Assembly: GCA_963555925.1 (NCBI GenBank)
Contig: CAUVXJ010000060.1
Coordinates: 1-64,000, forward strand
Source of the DNA: Protofrankia sp963555925
GTDB taxonomy: Bacteria > Actinomycetota > Actinomycetes > Frankiales > Frankiaceae
Reading direction: 5' to 3'
DNA length: 64,000 nucleotides
Below, piece after piece: positions 20,510 to 29,524 of this stretch. Every line of letters starts with the position of its first letter. The stretch's first letter is position 1. A program made the translations under genes and the position numbers. A model generated the notes under the pieces. It saw only the letters and a list, made by a program, of their open reading frames with translations, had not been told where the DNA came from and did not search any database.

Positions 20510-23500
20510 CTAGACAGGGGGGCGTTCGCTCAGCGTTCGCCCCGACCACCGACCACCGGGGGCGCGAACGCCGCTGTCCGGGCTGCGAATGCCCCGGGCG
20601 GCGAGGTCGGCGTCGCACCGCGCCTGCAACGTCCGGCTGAGCTGGTCGGCGGCGAGGTCGGCCGCCCGGCGCAGCATCGGCACGGCGGTCTGGTCCGGTT
20701 CCAGGCTGGCGCGCATGCGCAGGACCTCCGGCAGCCACCAACGATCGTCGTGCTGCTGCGCGGCGAGCCGCGCCGCGTCCAGGATGCCGCGTGCGGCCTC
20801 GGCGTGTCCGCAGCCGATCTGCACCTGCGCGAGCAGCGACAGCCAGTACGACATCCGGGTGCGCGCTCCCTGCGTGCGCAGCCGACTGACCGCCTGCTGG
20901 ATTGCGGCGATGCCCCGCTCGTCGCCGGTCGCCCAGCCGGTGAGGATGGCGGCCCACTCGCGGTAGTAGGCGAACTCGTAGCGTCGGCAGAGCTCGTCCA
21001 GCTCCTTCGCCGCTGTGGCCAGTGACGCCCGGTCTCCCCGGAGCTGATGCGTCAGCGCCGCGTAGGCCAGGGCCACCGTGAGGCTATAGGGGTGGTCGGC
21101 CGCCCGGCCTCGCTCGACCGCCTCGTCGCAGCGGGAAAGCGCCCGGGCGTCGTCGCCGAGCAGCCAGTGCGCGTGGGCGGCCCAGGCCATGGCGTGGACA
21201 TCGGTGCGGGTCCCCACGATCAGCGAGACGCCGTCTGGTACCAGGTTGTAGGCGCGGTCGAAGTGGGTGATCGCCGTGGCGTGCCGGCCGAGGCTGGTGG
21301 CCGATCCGGCGTAGGCGAAGTGCGCCTGCCCTGCGAGGTCAGGGTCGGCTTCGGCGAGGGCGAGCGCACGCGTCGCCAGCTCGTGGGCCTGCGCGGTATG
21401 ACCTTGGACGAAGCGGACCGTGAACAACCCGATCAGGCTGGTGAGCAGCGCGTGCGGCCGAGACAGCCGCTCGGCGAGGGCGACCGAGCGTTCCAACGTG
21501 GACTGCACCTCGGGCGAGGAATAGCCGTGCACCGCGTTGAGCGGGCCGGTCATCGCCTGGGCCACGTCCAGTTCGCGTTCGTCGCGGTCGAGCCCGGGTG
21601 GCAGCTGGGCGATCAGCTCCAGGCACCGGGCGTGGTGGCGGATCGCCTCCGCGTTCGCGAACACCCGCGCGGACGCCTCGGCGGCCCGGCCGAAGTAGTG
21701 CAGGGCGCGGTCCGGTCGTCCGCCGCGATGGTACTGCTCGGCGAGCTGCGCGGCCGCCTCGTCGAGGTCTGTCGCGTGGAGCAGCTCGAGTCCCTGGGCC
21801 AGGCGGCGATGCAGCAACCATCGGCGCGGTGGACTGACCAGCCCGTACGCGGCGTCGCGCAGCAGATCGTGCGAGAAGTCGTAGCCACCGCCCTGGCCAC
21901 CGCCGTGGCCACCGCCCTGTTCGGTCACGATCCGGCGCCGCCACAGCTCGTCCACTGCCTGCACCAGGGCGTCCGCGTCGAGATCGCTGGCCTCGCACAG
22001 CAGGTCCAGGCTGAAGTCGCGGCCGAGGGCTGCGGCGAGCGCGGCCACCTCACGCGCGGACGGAGACGACTGCTCCAGCCGGCGGTGCAGGATAGCCCGC
22101 AGGTTGGGCAGCGCCACCGGCTCGCCGGGGGCCAGCGAGCCGCGCGCGGCCTCCACCACGAACAGCGGATAGCCTCCGGTGGCCGCGTGCAGGACCCCCG
22201 CCTCCGCCGCGGTCACCGGGCGGCCGAGCAGCGACGCCGTCAACGCGGCGGTGCCGGTGGGGTCCAACGGTGCCAGGGAAAGGTCGGTGACCAGCCTCGC
22301 CGATCTCCATGCCCGCAGTGACGCGGCGACCTCCGCGTTGTGGTCCAGTTCATCGGCCCGGACCGTTGCGGCGACGAGCAGCGGGGCGTGGCCGGCGAAG
22401 CGGAGCAGGAAGGTCAGCCAGGCCACCGTCTCCTGATCGCACCACTGTAGGTCGTCGAGCACGAGCAGGGTCCGACGTCCGGTCGACAGCACCGCCCGGG
22501 CGAGCCCTTCGAAGAAGCGGTGGCGCTGCCAGGCGTCGGCCATCGGGTGCGAGCCCGCCGGCGCCGGTGGCGACGGCGCCGGCGGCGCCCGTCCCGCGCC
22601 GGGGGCAGGTGTCACCTCGCCCGTCTCGGCGACGTTGGTCGAGGCCCGCGGCACCAGCCGTTCGACCTCGATCCGCCACACCGGGTCCAACCGTTCGACG
22701 CCCGACCGGAGGTCGCCGGCCCGCAGCCACTCCGCCACCGGTGCGAGCGCGAGACGCCCGGCCGACCCGAAGCACCGCGTTGTGGCGACGGCCGCCCCAC
22801 TGTCACGGGCGATGGCGGCAAGCTCGGCAACCAGCCTGCTCTTTCCGACCCCCGCCTGCCCGGACACCACCACCAGCCCACCGCGCCCGGCGGTCGCCTG
22901 TCGCCATCTACGCACCAGCAGTGCCGCCTCACCGTCCCGGCCGACGAAGCCCACCCCGGCCGCACCCGACCGTCTGGGCCGTCGATCCGTTGGCACCCGG
23001 TCGGTTGGCACCCGGTCGGTTGGCACCCGGTCGGTTGGCACCCGGTCGGGTTGCGGAGCGCCGCGCCGCCCGAAGAGCCGCTCGACCACCCTCGTGATCT
23101 CCGGGCCGGGGCCGACCCCGAGCTCCTGTTCGAGCACGGATGCGCAGCGGTGGTAGGTGCGCATCACGGCCCCGCGGTCCCCGGACTCGGCCTGCAATTC
23201 CATCAGGACGCGGTACCCGACCTCGTCCAGCGGCTCCAGCTCGACGCGACGGCGGGTGACCTCGATCGCGCGGACGCGGTCGCCGGATTCGCGCCACCCG
23301 CGGACGGCCTCGTCGCACAGCTCCACGCATTCCCGGCACAGCAGCTCACGCTGATCGAGAACCCAGTCGTCGTACATCCCGGGCAGCAGCTCGCCTCGGT
23401 ACTCGGCGATCGCCGCCGCCGCGTGCCGCAGGAAACCGGCGTGGTCACCCGCCGACCGGGCCGCCGCCGCCGCCAGCCGCTCCGTCCGGAAGACGCGGAC

Positions 23501-23797
23501 GTCGACCCGGCATGTCGGGGTGTCCCGCCAGGTCAATGCCGTCGGCTCCACCACCAGGGAGGGGCTTTCACCTATCGCGAGGCGCAGGTTGTGCAGCTCT
23601 CGCCGCAGGTTCGTGCGCGCCTGGGCCTCGTTCGAGTCCGGCCAGAAGACGCCGGCCAGGTGCTGTCTGTTTTGCGACACCTCCGCGTGCAGGACGAGGT
23701 ACGCCAGCAACGCGATGGACCGCGGTGACGGCGAGCGTCCCCCGACCCTCGCACCGCCCGCGACACGCTGTTCGCTCAGCAGACGTACGTCCAACAT
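20510..23797 (-). CDS. Large SARP-family regulator: BTAD, AAA ATPase and TPR domains
   Basis: 1095 residues. N-terminal OmpR-like DNA-binding and BTAD domains (1-245), with FWPDSNEAQARTNLRRELH and the LDEVGYRVLMELQA TPR-like region. Then a linker with VPTDR repeated four times (15-bp units, 22991-23050), an NTPase domain with Walker A GQAGVGKS near 312 and Walker B LLVLDDLQW, and a C-terminal half of TPR helices. This is the AfsR-like architecture used to control secondary metabolism or catabolic enzymes. The BBE-type gene downstream is the probable output. The repeat linker may vary in length between strains. Confidence 0.9.
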   Translation of the reverse strand: MLDVRLLSEQRVAGGARVGGRSPSPRSIALLAYLVLHAEVSQNRQHLAGVFWPDSNEAQARTNLRRELHNLRLAIGESPSLVVEPTALTWRDTPTCRVDVRVFRTERLAAAAARSAGDHAGFLRHAAAAIAEYRGELLPGMYDDWVLDQRELLCRECVELCDEAVRGWRESGDRVRAIEVTRRRVELEPLDEVGYRVLMELQAESGDRGAVMRTYHRCASVLEQELGVGPGPEITRVVERLFGRRGAPQPDRVPTDRVPTDRVPTDRVPTDRRPRRSGAAGVGFVGRDGEAALLVRRWRQATAGRGGLVVVSGQAGVGKSRLVAELAAIARDSGAAVATTRCFGSAGRLALAPVAEWLRAGDLRSGVERLDPVWRIEVERLVPRASTNVAETGEVTPAPGAGRAPPAPSPPAPAGSHPMADAWQRHRFFEGLARAVLSTGRRTLLVLDDLQWCDQETVAWLTFLLRFAGHAPLLVAATVRADELDHNAEVAASLRAWRSARLVTDLSLAPLDPTGTAALTASLLGRPVTAAEAGVLHAATGGYPLFVVEAARGSLAPGEPVALPNLRAILHRRLEQSSPSAREVAALAAALGRDFSLDLLCEASDLDADALVQAVDELWRRRIVTEQGGGHGGGQGGGYDFSHDLLRDAAYGLVSPPRRWLLHRRLAQGLELLHATDLDEAAAQLAEQYHRGGRPDRALHYFGRAAEASARVFANAEAIRHHARCLELIAQLPPGLDRDERELDVAQAMTGPLNAVHGYSSPEVQSTLERSVALAERLSRPHALLTSLIGLFTVRFVQGHTAQAHELATRALALAEADPDLAGQAHFAYAGSATSLGRHATAITHFDRAYNLVPDGVSLIVGTRTDVHAMAWAAHAHWLLGDDARALSRCDEAVERGRAADHPYSLTVALAYAALTHQLRGDRASLATAAKELDELCRRYEFAYYREWAAILTGWATGDERGIAAIQQAVSRLRTQGARTRMSYWLSLLAQVQIGCGHAEAARGILDAARLAAQQHDDRWWLPEVLRMRASLEPDQTAVPMLRRAADLAADQLSRTLQARCDADLAARGIRSPDSGVRAPGGRWSGRTLSERPPV

Positions 23798-23947
23798 GGC
23801 CAGAACCCTCTCCCGCCAGCAGCCTCATGGCTAGGGGTCGTCACCGCCGTACCGGACAGCGATGCGGTCCGCGCACACCAGAACTGCACGAAGGCCGCAT
23901 CGCTGTACAGCGGAGCCGCCGTCCCGCGGCGGTCCGGTGGGCAGAGC

Positions 23948-23988
23948 CTCACCGGTACCGACGGGACACAACCGTCGGTACCGGTGAG
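23948..23988. terminator. Strong hairpin, probable terminator of superoxide dismutase
   Basis: Perfect 17-bp arms starting CTCACCGGTACC with a 7-nt loop, about 70 bp beyond the sod stop on its transcribed strand. No U-tract, as is common in actinobacteria. It may also insulate the SARP promoter. Confidence 0.7.
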
Positions 23989-24055
23989 ATGGCACGCAGC
24001 CTCGGGTGTCGCCGCCCACCGGTGGCGGTCACCCGCAGCCCTGCCACGGCCGGAA

Positions 24056-24667
24056 TCAGGCGGAGCGTGCTTGCCGGGCTGCGGTGTAGCGGACTGCGAC
24101 GTCGGCCCAGTTGACGATGGTCCACAGGGCGGTCGCGTAGTCGGCCTTGACGTTCTTGTACTGCAGGTAGAAAGCGTGCTCCCAGGCGTCGAAGACCAGC
24201 AGTGGGGTGCTGCCGATCCCGATGCTGTTCTGGTGGTCGTAGACCTGCTCGATCAGCAGCCGGTCGGCGACCGGCTCGTATGACAGCACGCCCCAACCGG
24301 AGCCCTGCACGGTGGTGGTCGCGGCAGTGAGCTGGGCCTTGAAGGCGTCGAACGAGCCGAAGTCGGCGCTGACGGCGTCGGCGAGGGCGCCATCGGGCTT
24401 GTCCCCGCCGTCCGGGGAGAGGTTCTGCCAGTAGATCGAGTGCAGGACATGCCCGGAGACGTTGAACGCGAGGGTCTTCTCCAGACCGACGATGGCGCCG
24501 AAGTCACCCTTGTCGCGGGCTTCGGCGAGCTTGTCCAACGTGGTGTTGGCGCCGGCGACGTAGGCGGCATGGTGCTTGTCGTGGTGAAGTTCGAGGATCT
24601 CGCCGCTGATCGCCGGTTCAAGGGCAGCGTAGTCGTAGGGCAGGTCGGGCAGGCTGTAGGTCGCCAC
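24056..24667 (-). CDS. sodA: Superoxide dismutase (Fe/Mn family)
   Basis: 203 residues. Metal ligands His28 (ELHHDKHH), His76 (HSIYW), Asp160 and His164 (DAWEH) are all present, as is the dimer-interface EHAFYLQY segment. Gln at DHQNS near 146 is more in line with Mn than Fe, but this is not decisive. Converts superoxide to oxygen and peroxide in the cytoplasm. ATG at 24667 with GGAGTCC upstream. Single gene with a hairpin at 23948-23988 downstream. Confidence 0.93.
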   Translation of the reverse strand: MATYSLPDLPYDYAALEPAISGEILELHHDKHHAAYVAGANTTLDKLAEARDKGDFGAIVGLEKTLAFNVSGHVLHSIYWQNLSPDGGDKPDGALADAVSADFGSFDAFKAQLTAATTTVQGSGWGVLSYEPVADRLLIEQVYDHQNSIGIGSTPLLVFDAWEHAFYLQYKNVKADYATALWTIVNWADVAVRYTAARQARSA

Positions 24668-25099
24668 GGACGTGGAGTCCTCTCATCAGGGTGAGGAACG
24701 GGATATGTACAGGAAGAACCGCTACCGGTCTGTTCCTGGCTCTGCTCTGGCCAGTCTGGACCGTTCGGTGTGCGATCAGTCAGACCGGCGGGTTGGTGAC
24801 GTAGGCGTGCCGGATCGCGGCCGGCACGTCCCGCGGCCCGTCGTCCGGCCCGGGCCGTTGTGGGCGGTCATCACCTCGATCGTCACGGGCAGGCATGCCC
24901 CGGGAGCACTTCCGCCGTCACGCATCGACCGCTCCCTCTCCGGCGCCGCCTGACAACCATGCGTTGCGGCCTCACCCAACGCCATGGTGGAATCCCTGTG
25001 GCGTGGTGGCACACTGGTCGTGGTGAAGCCATCAGGAAACCGTAGCTCTGTCGACGTCCCAGCTCCACGCACCTCGGCCTACGCCGACGAGGACTGCCA
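24668..25099. other. 432-bp divergent intergenic region between sod and the MarR gene
   Basis: No convincing gene; a minus-strand frame at 24776-25072 has no start or motif I trust. It holds the sod promoter and, at 25033-25042, CAGGAAACCG, an imperfect version of the MarR-associated palindrome seen at 25647, 25669 and 27603. Confidence 0.5.
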
Positions 25100-25588
25100 G
25101 TGCCCAATGCCCGATCGACTCGCGCCGCGCCGGCGGGTAGCTCGCGCAGCGCGCAGCGCGCCGAGCCGACATTGCTCTATGTGATGAAACAGGTTGAGCT
25201 GGTGGTCCGCTCGCACCTGGACGAGATCTTCCGACCGATCGGACTGACCGCCCTGCAGTACACGGCGTTGACGGTGCTGGAACGGCACCCGGACATGTCC
25301 TCGGCGCAACTCGCCCGCAACTCCTTCGTCACGGCGCAAACCATGGCCGACATGGTGACCGCCCTGCAGGAGCGTGGCCTGATCGAGCGACATCGCGATC
25401 CCGACGACCGCCGGCGCCTGGTGCTGGCTCTCACACCCGATGGGCGGGAACTGCTGGGCCGCCACCGGGACAAGGTCAGCGACCTGGAGGCCGAGATGCT
25501 CGCCGGGGTGACCGAGGAGCAGGCCGCCGAGCTGCGGCGGGTCCTGCTGCTCTGCCGCGCCAACCTGGTCGGGCACCCGCCGCACTGA
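25100..25588 (+). CDS. MarR-family regulator of the hydroxycinnamate-type operon
   Basis: 162 residues from GTG 25100 with GAGG about 8 bp upstream. The winged helix (SSAQLARNSFVTAQTMADMV, then GLIERHRDPDDRRRLVLALT) is clear. It precedes an MFS transporter and the SDR-amidohydrolase-CoA ligase-hydratase set, the same gene types as the rhodococcal cou cluster in which the MarR protein CouR senses a hydroxycinnamoyl-CoA. I infer the same role. The palindrome CAGGAAACCTG near the two downstream promoters and an imperfect one before this gene suggest autoregulation. Confidence 0.85.
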   Translation: MPNARSTRAAPAGSSRSAQRAEPTLLYVMKQVELVVRSHLDEIFRPIGLTALQYTALTVLERHPDMSSAQLARNSFVTAQTMADMVTALQERGLIERHRDPDDRRRLVLALTPDGRELLGRHRDKVSDLEAEMLAGVTEEQAAELRRVLLLCRANLVGHPPH

Positions 25589-25610
25589 GTGGGGCCGTCA
25601 GCGTAGGCGG

Positions 25611-25634
25611 AGGGGAGGGGAGGGGAGGGGAGGG
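25611..25634. repeat. AGGGG tandem repeat, possible G-quadruplex
   Basis: Five units of a 5-bp G-rich repeat between the marR stop and the double operator. Runs of four G spaced by single A on the plus strand fit a G-quadruplex; function unproven. Confidence 0.6.
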
Positions 25635-25646
25635 AGATTAGACCGT

Positions 25647-25679
25647 CAGGTTTCCTGCTAAAAACCATCAGGAAACCTG
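25647..25679. promoter_or_regulatory. Two MarR-type palindromic operators before the MFS gene
   Basis: CAGGTTTCCTG (25647-25657) and CAGGAAACCTG (25669-25679) are each palindromes and are complements of each other, centred 22 bp apart, about two helical turns. They lie 76 bp before the MFS start. A third exact copy is before the SDR gene at 27603. Most likely binding sites of the MarR protein encoded just upstream. Confidence 0.75.
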
Positions 25680-25754
25680 TACGTCGCACGATTCGTGTGG
25701 CACGCTTCACACCCAGCCGAACCCACCGGCACACGGACGCTGGAGGCCACCCGA

Positions 25755-27461
25755 ATGACCATTCTCAACCGACCCGCAAACGACGTCGTCGTGGCGACAC
25801 CGCCGCGCGGCCTGACGCGAGGCACGCTGGCTGCGGCCGCGCTGGCGGTCTGCGTCGCCCAAGTCGGGCTGGCGATCCCGGCCGTGCTCAACGGTCAGTT
25901 CCAGCAGGATCTGGGCACCAGCTCGTCACAGTTAACCTGGATCTCCGACGCGTTCCTCGTCCCGGTCACGCTCCTCGAACTCACTTTCGGGGTCATGGGT
26001 GACCTGTTCGGGCGCAAGCGCCTCCTGATCGGGGGAACTATGCTGCTTGCCCTCGGGCAGTTCCTCGCGGTCCTCACCCCGGGAACCGGCAGTTCGACCG
26101 GGACCCGGGTGCTGGTGTTGTGGTTGGGCCAGATCATCGCGGGCGTCGGTGCCGCCGCGATCTTCCCGACGTCGCTTGCCATGATCGCAGCCGGCACGCA
26201 CACCGTCCGTGACCGGTCGCGCGGCATCGCGATCTGGGCTGCGGCGTTGGCGTCGGGCGGCTTCGTCTCGCCGGTGCTCGGTGGCTTCCTGGCGCGCTAC
26301 GGCTTCGGCAGCGACCCGTACGCCGGCTGGCGGTGGGCGTTCGTGGCCGTCATCGTGCTGTCGCTGATCAGCATCGGCGTGTCGGTGCGGTTCGCCCGGA
26401 ACTCCGCGGCCCCTGAGGGTCGTTCGCTCGACTGGCCGGGGCAGATCACCATAGCGGTGGCGTTGTTCGCGCTGTTGTACGCCGTCATCCAGGGTCCGAC
26501 GAGTGGCTGGCACAGCGGTGGCGTGATCGCCGGATTCGTGCTGGCTGCGCTGTTCCTGGTCCTGTTCGTGCTGGCGGAGCGCCGCTCGGCCGCGCCGTTG
26601 CTGCGGCTGGAGCTGTTCGCCAACCGCGCGTACTCGGTCGCCGCGGTCGCGACGGTCATCGGCATGTTCGCCTACCTCGGCACCGCCTACTCCACGAGCA
26701 TCCGCCTGTCGGCGATCCAGGGGTTCACCCCGCTGAAGACCTCGATCGCGTTCATCCTGCTCAACGTGATGACGCTGGTGTTGATGCCCTTCACTTCGCG
26801 CGTCCTCGAGCATTACAACCCGCGGTGGACGCTGGGTATCAGCTTCGCGCTCGTCGCAGTCGCCGACTTCTGGCTGTCGAAAGTGTCCGCGACGAACCTG
26901 TCCATCGTGCCGATCGTGGCTCCCCTGCTCATCGCCGGTGTCGGGTTTGCGCTGGCGCTGTCGGCTATCACGGCTGTCGCGGTGAACACCGTCCCCAATC
27001 ACCTCACCGGCATGGCGAGCGGGTCGACCAGCCTGCTGCGCGACTTCGGGTTCACCCTCGGGCCGGCCATCATCGGCGCGATCGCGCTGAGCCGCGCCGC
27101 CGCGGAGGTCTCGCACAAGGTCAGCAACAACGCCGCGTTGGCCAAGGCCCTGGAGGCGTTCAACAGCTCGGCGGCCGGCGCGCCGGCGGCGCAGCAACCA
27201 GCGCTGCATGCGGCGATCGGCGCGGTGAACTCCGGACCGCTCGGGGCCAACGCCGTCCCCGCCTCGATAGCTCTGCCCGATGGCACGGTCATCCCGTTCA
27301 ACCCGCTCAAGGACGTGGCCTTCCACGCTCTTGATCACGCCTACGCTCTCGGGTACGTCGTCTGTGGTGCTGCCGCCCTGGTCGCCGCTGTGCTGGCGGC
27401 GGTCGGGCTGGGTGGTCGGTCGCACGAAGTCATGATCACTGAGGAGAGTCTGGCCGGGTGA
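25755..27461 (+). CDS. MFS transporter of the DHA2 (EmrB/QacA-like, 14-helix) type
   Basis: 568 residues from ATG 25755, preceded by GGAGG at 25742-25746. Multiple hydrophobic helices and the MFS motifs GVMGDLFGRKRL and the antiporter-type GAAAIFPTSLAMI are visible; a large loop with many Ala/Ser lies near residues 455-515. In this context it could import a phenolic acid or export toxic intermediates; direction cannot be read from sequence, and DHA2 members are usually exporters. Controlled by the double operator upstream. Confidence 0.88.
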   Translation: MTILNRPANDVVVATPPRGLTRGTLAAAALAVCVAQVGLAIPAVLNGQFQQDLGTSSSQLTWISDAFLVPVTLLELTFGVMGDLFGRKRLLIGGTMLLALGQFLAVLTPGTGSSTGTRVLVLWLGQIIAGVGAAAIFPTSLAMIAAGTHTVRDRSRGIAIWAAALASGGFVSPVLGGFLARYGFGSDPYAGWRWAFVAVIVLSLISIGVSVRFARNSAAPEGRSLDWPGQITIAVALFALLYAVIQGPTSGWHSGGVIAGFVLAALFLVLFVLAERRSAAPLLRLELFANRAYSVAAVATVIGMFAYLGTAYSTSIRLSAIQGFTPLKTSIAFILLNVMTLVLMPFTSRVLEHYNPRWTLGISFALVAVADFWLSKVSATNLSIVPIVAPLLIAGVGFALALSAITAVAVNTVPNHLTGMASGSTSLLRDFGFTLGPAIIGAIALSRAAAEVSHKVSNNAALAKALEAFNSSAAGAPAAQQPALHAAIGAVNSGPLGANAVPASIALPDGTVIPFNPLKDVAFHALDHAYALGYVVCGAAALVAAVLAAVGLGGRSHEVMITEESLAG

Positions 27462-27602
27462 TGTGATCGGCTCGGGCAGCTGCGGCGACGGTTGCCTGGC
27501 GGGGCTGTGGGGGAGGCAGGGCCGGGCGAGATCCACGATCGGGTCGTGGCCGCCAGCCGCGGTCCGCCAGCCGTTGTCGCCCCAGCGTGGATCTGAGATA
27601 GT

Positions 27603-27613
27603 CAGGAAACCTG
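27603..27613. promoter_or_regulatory. MarR-type operator before the SDR operon
   Basis: Exact CAGGAAACCTG, 64 bp before the SDR start, identical to 25669-25679. It marks the promoter of the catabolic operon 27677-31619. Confidence 0.7.
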
Positions 27614-27676
27614 CTTAATTGGGCGGTCGGCCCGACTGGCCGCACGGCACGCAGCCCCAGCGAGAGGAGTCCACGG

Positions 27677-28603
27677 ATGACGCCAGGACGGGGGACAGAC
27701 GGCCCCCTCGACGGCAGGGTCGCGATCATCACGGGCAGCGGCAGGGGGCTCGGGCTCGCCTACGCGCGGGCGCTCGCGGCGGCCGGTGCCGCTGTCGTCG
27801 TCAACGACGTCGACGCCGAGGTCGCCGACGCGGCGGCGCGATCCATCGCCGACACCGGCGGCCGGGCTGTCGCACATGTTGGCGCCGTCGGCTCCACCGA
27901 CGTCGCGCAGGCGCTGGTGGACCGAGCGGTCGCGGAGTTCGGCCGCCTCGACATCCTCATCACCAACGCCGGCATCCTGCGTGACACGGTGTTGTGGAAG
28001 ATGACTGACGAGGACTTCGACGACGTCGTCAGCGTGCATCTGCGTGGCACGTTCACCTGTGTGCGCGCCGCCGCCACCCGTATGCGCGAGCAGGGGGAGG
28101 GCGGCCGCATCATCTGCGTCGGCTCGCCCACCGGCCAGGTCGGCAACTTCGGTCAGACGAACTACGCGGCGGCGAAGGCCGGGATCGTCGGCATGGTGCG
28201 AACCTGGGCGCTTGAGCTCGCCCGCGCGCGGATCACCGTCAACGCGGTGATTCCCGTGGCCGCCACCGGCATGACCGAGACCGCCCCGTTCCTGAAGCCG
28301 TACGTCGACGCGCTGCATGCCGGTGAGCCGCTGCCGCCCTACGCCCGCCGTGAGCTCAGCTTCGGGCCGCCCGAGGACGTGGCGGGGCTCCTGGTGTTCC
28401 TCGCCTCTGACGCCGCCGCCGACGTCAGCGGCCAGGCCGTCGGGCTTGGCGGCGACCGGCTCGCGCTGTGGTCGCATCCCACCGAAGCGGTGGTGGCCTT
28501 CGCCGACGGTGGCTGGAGCGCGCAGGCGATCGCCGACGTCTGGCCCAAGGAGTTCACCGGCCAGCTGCAGACCGTCGGCCAGACCTTCCCGGAAGCCTAC
28601 TAA
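27677..28603 (+). CDS. SDR dehydrogenase, probable aryl 3-hydroxyacyl-CoA dehydrogenase
   Basis: 308 residues. NAD-binding TGSGRGLG (19-26), NAG at 97-99, catalytic Ser150, Tyr163 and Lys167 (YAAAK). A C-terminal extension after about 250 resembles the hydroxyacyl-CoA dehydrogenase-like SDRs of multifunctional-enzyme type. ATG 27677 with GAGAGGAG before it. First gene of an operon with amidohydrolase, CoA ligase and MaoC hydratase. By analogy with rhodococcal CouM it would oxidise the 3-hydroxy-3-arylpropionyl-CoA to the 3-oxo form. Exact substrate is inferred only from context. Confidence 0.85.
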   Translation: MTPGRGTDGPLDGRVAIITGSGRGLGLAYARALAAAGAAVVVNDVDAEVADAAARSIADTGGRAVAHVGAVGSTDVAQALVDRAVAEFGRLDILITNAGILRDTVLWKMTDEDFDDVVSVHLRGTFTCVRAAATRMREQGEGGRIICVGSPTGQVGNFGQTNYAAAKAGIVGMVRTWALELARARITVNAVIPVAATGMTETAPFLKPYVDALHAGEPLPPYARRELSFGPPEDVAGLLVFLASDAAADVSGQAVGLGGDRLALWSHPTEAVVAFADGGWSAQAIADVWPKEFTGQLQTVGQTFPEAY

Positions 28604-28615
28604 CGGAGTGTCGTG

Positions 28616-29491
28616 ATGGGTATCGACCTCGACGCGGTCACCGCGATCGACACACACGTGCATGTCGAGTCCGACGGCCACGGGCACTGCTCGCTGGACG
28701 AGGAACTGATGGCGGCGTCGGCGGCGTACTTCAAGGCGGGGGAGAACCGAACACCCGACCTGGCCGCCATCGCCGAGTACTACCGCGAGCGCAACCTGGC
28801 CGCCGTGGTCTTCACCGTCGACGCACACACGGCCACCGGCCATCCGGCGCTCTCCAGCCAGGACATCGTCGCCGCGGCGGCGAAGTACGACGACGTCGTG
28901 ATCCCGTTCGCCTCCGTCGACCCGCACGACGGGGCGTCCGCGGTGGACCGACTGCGTGACCTCGCCGCGGCCGGGGCACGTGGTCTCAAGCTGCACCCGT
29001 CCATGCAGGCATTCAGCCCGAATGACAGGACGCACTATCCGCTCTACGAAGCCGCGACCGAACTCGGCCTGCCGGTCGTCTTCCACACCGGGCAGACCGG
29101 TATCGGCGCCGGTCTGCCGGGCGGGCGCGGCATCAAGCTTCGCTACTCCGACCCGATGCTCATCGACGACGTCGCCGCGGACCACCCGCAGCTGACCATC
29201 GTCCTGGCCCATCCGTCGGTGCCGTGGCAGGACGCGGCGATCTCGATCGCGACGCACAAGGCGAACGTGTTCATCGATCTTTCCGGCTGGTCACCGAAGT
29301 ACTTCCCGCCGCAGCTCGTACGGGCCGCCAACGGCCTGCTCAAGCACAAGGTGCTGTTCGGCTCGGACTACCCGGTGATCACGCCGGACCGGTGGCTGGC
29401 CGACTTCGCCGCGCTGGAGCTCAAACCGGAGGTGCGGCCGCTGATCCTGAAGGACAACGCCGCGCGCATGCTCGGGTTGGGGCCGGTCTGA
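28616..29491 (+). CDS. Amidohydrolase-family (TIM barrel) hydrolase
   Basis: 291 residues from ATG 28616 (a GTG at 28613 is equally possible). Metal-ligand motifs: DTHVHVES (HxH), KLHPS, VFHTGQTG and GSDYPV with the final Asp. This is the ACMSD-like group. CouO of rhodococcal hydroxycinnamate catabolism is a member and hydrolyses the aryl 3-oxopropionyl-CoA to an aromatic acid plus acetyl-CoA; its place between SDR and CoA ligase here supports that role. 12 bp behind the SDR gene. Confidence 0.85.
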   Translation: MGIDLDAVTAIDTHVHVESDGHGHCSLDEELMAASAAYFKAGENRTPDLAAIAEYYRERNLAAVVFTVDAHTATGHPALSSQDIVAAAAKYDDVVIPFASVDPHDGASAVDRLRDLAAAGARGLKLHPSMQAFSPNDRTHYPLYEAATELGLPVVFHTGQTGIGAGLPGGRGIKLRYSDPMLIDDVAADHPQLTIVLAHPSVPWQDAAISIATHKANVFIDLSGWSPKYFPPQLVRAANGLLKHKVLFGSDYPVITPDRWLADFAALELKPEVRPLILKDNAARMLGLGPV

Positions 29492-29524
29492 TGGATCTTC
29501 GATGGCGGACGGGAGGCTGACGCG

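Noticed and set aside
25932..27536. 534-residue minus-strand frame opposite the MFS gene
   Set aside because: Arg/Asp/Gln-rich shadow without domains; MFS has helices and motifs.
27602..29257. 551-residue minus-strand frame opposite SDR and amidohydrolase
   Set aside because: Antisense shadow spanning two real genes.
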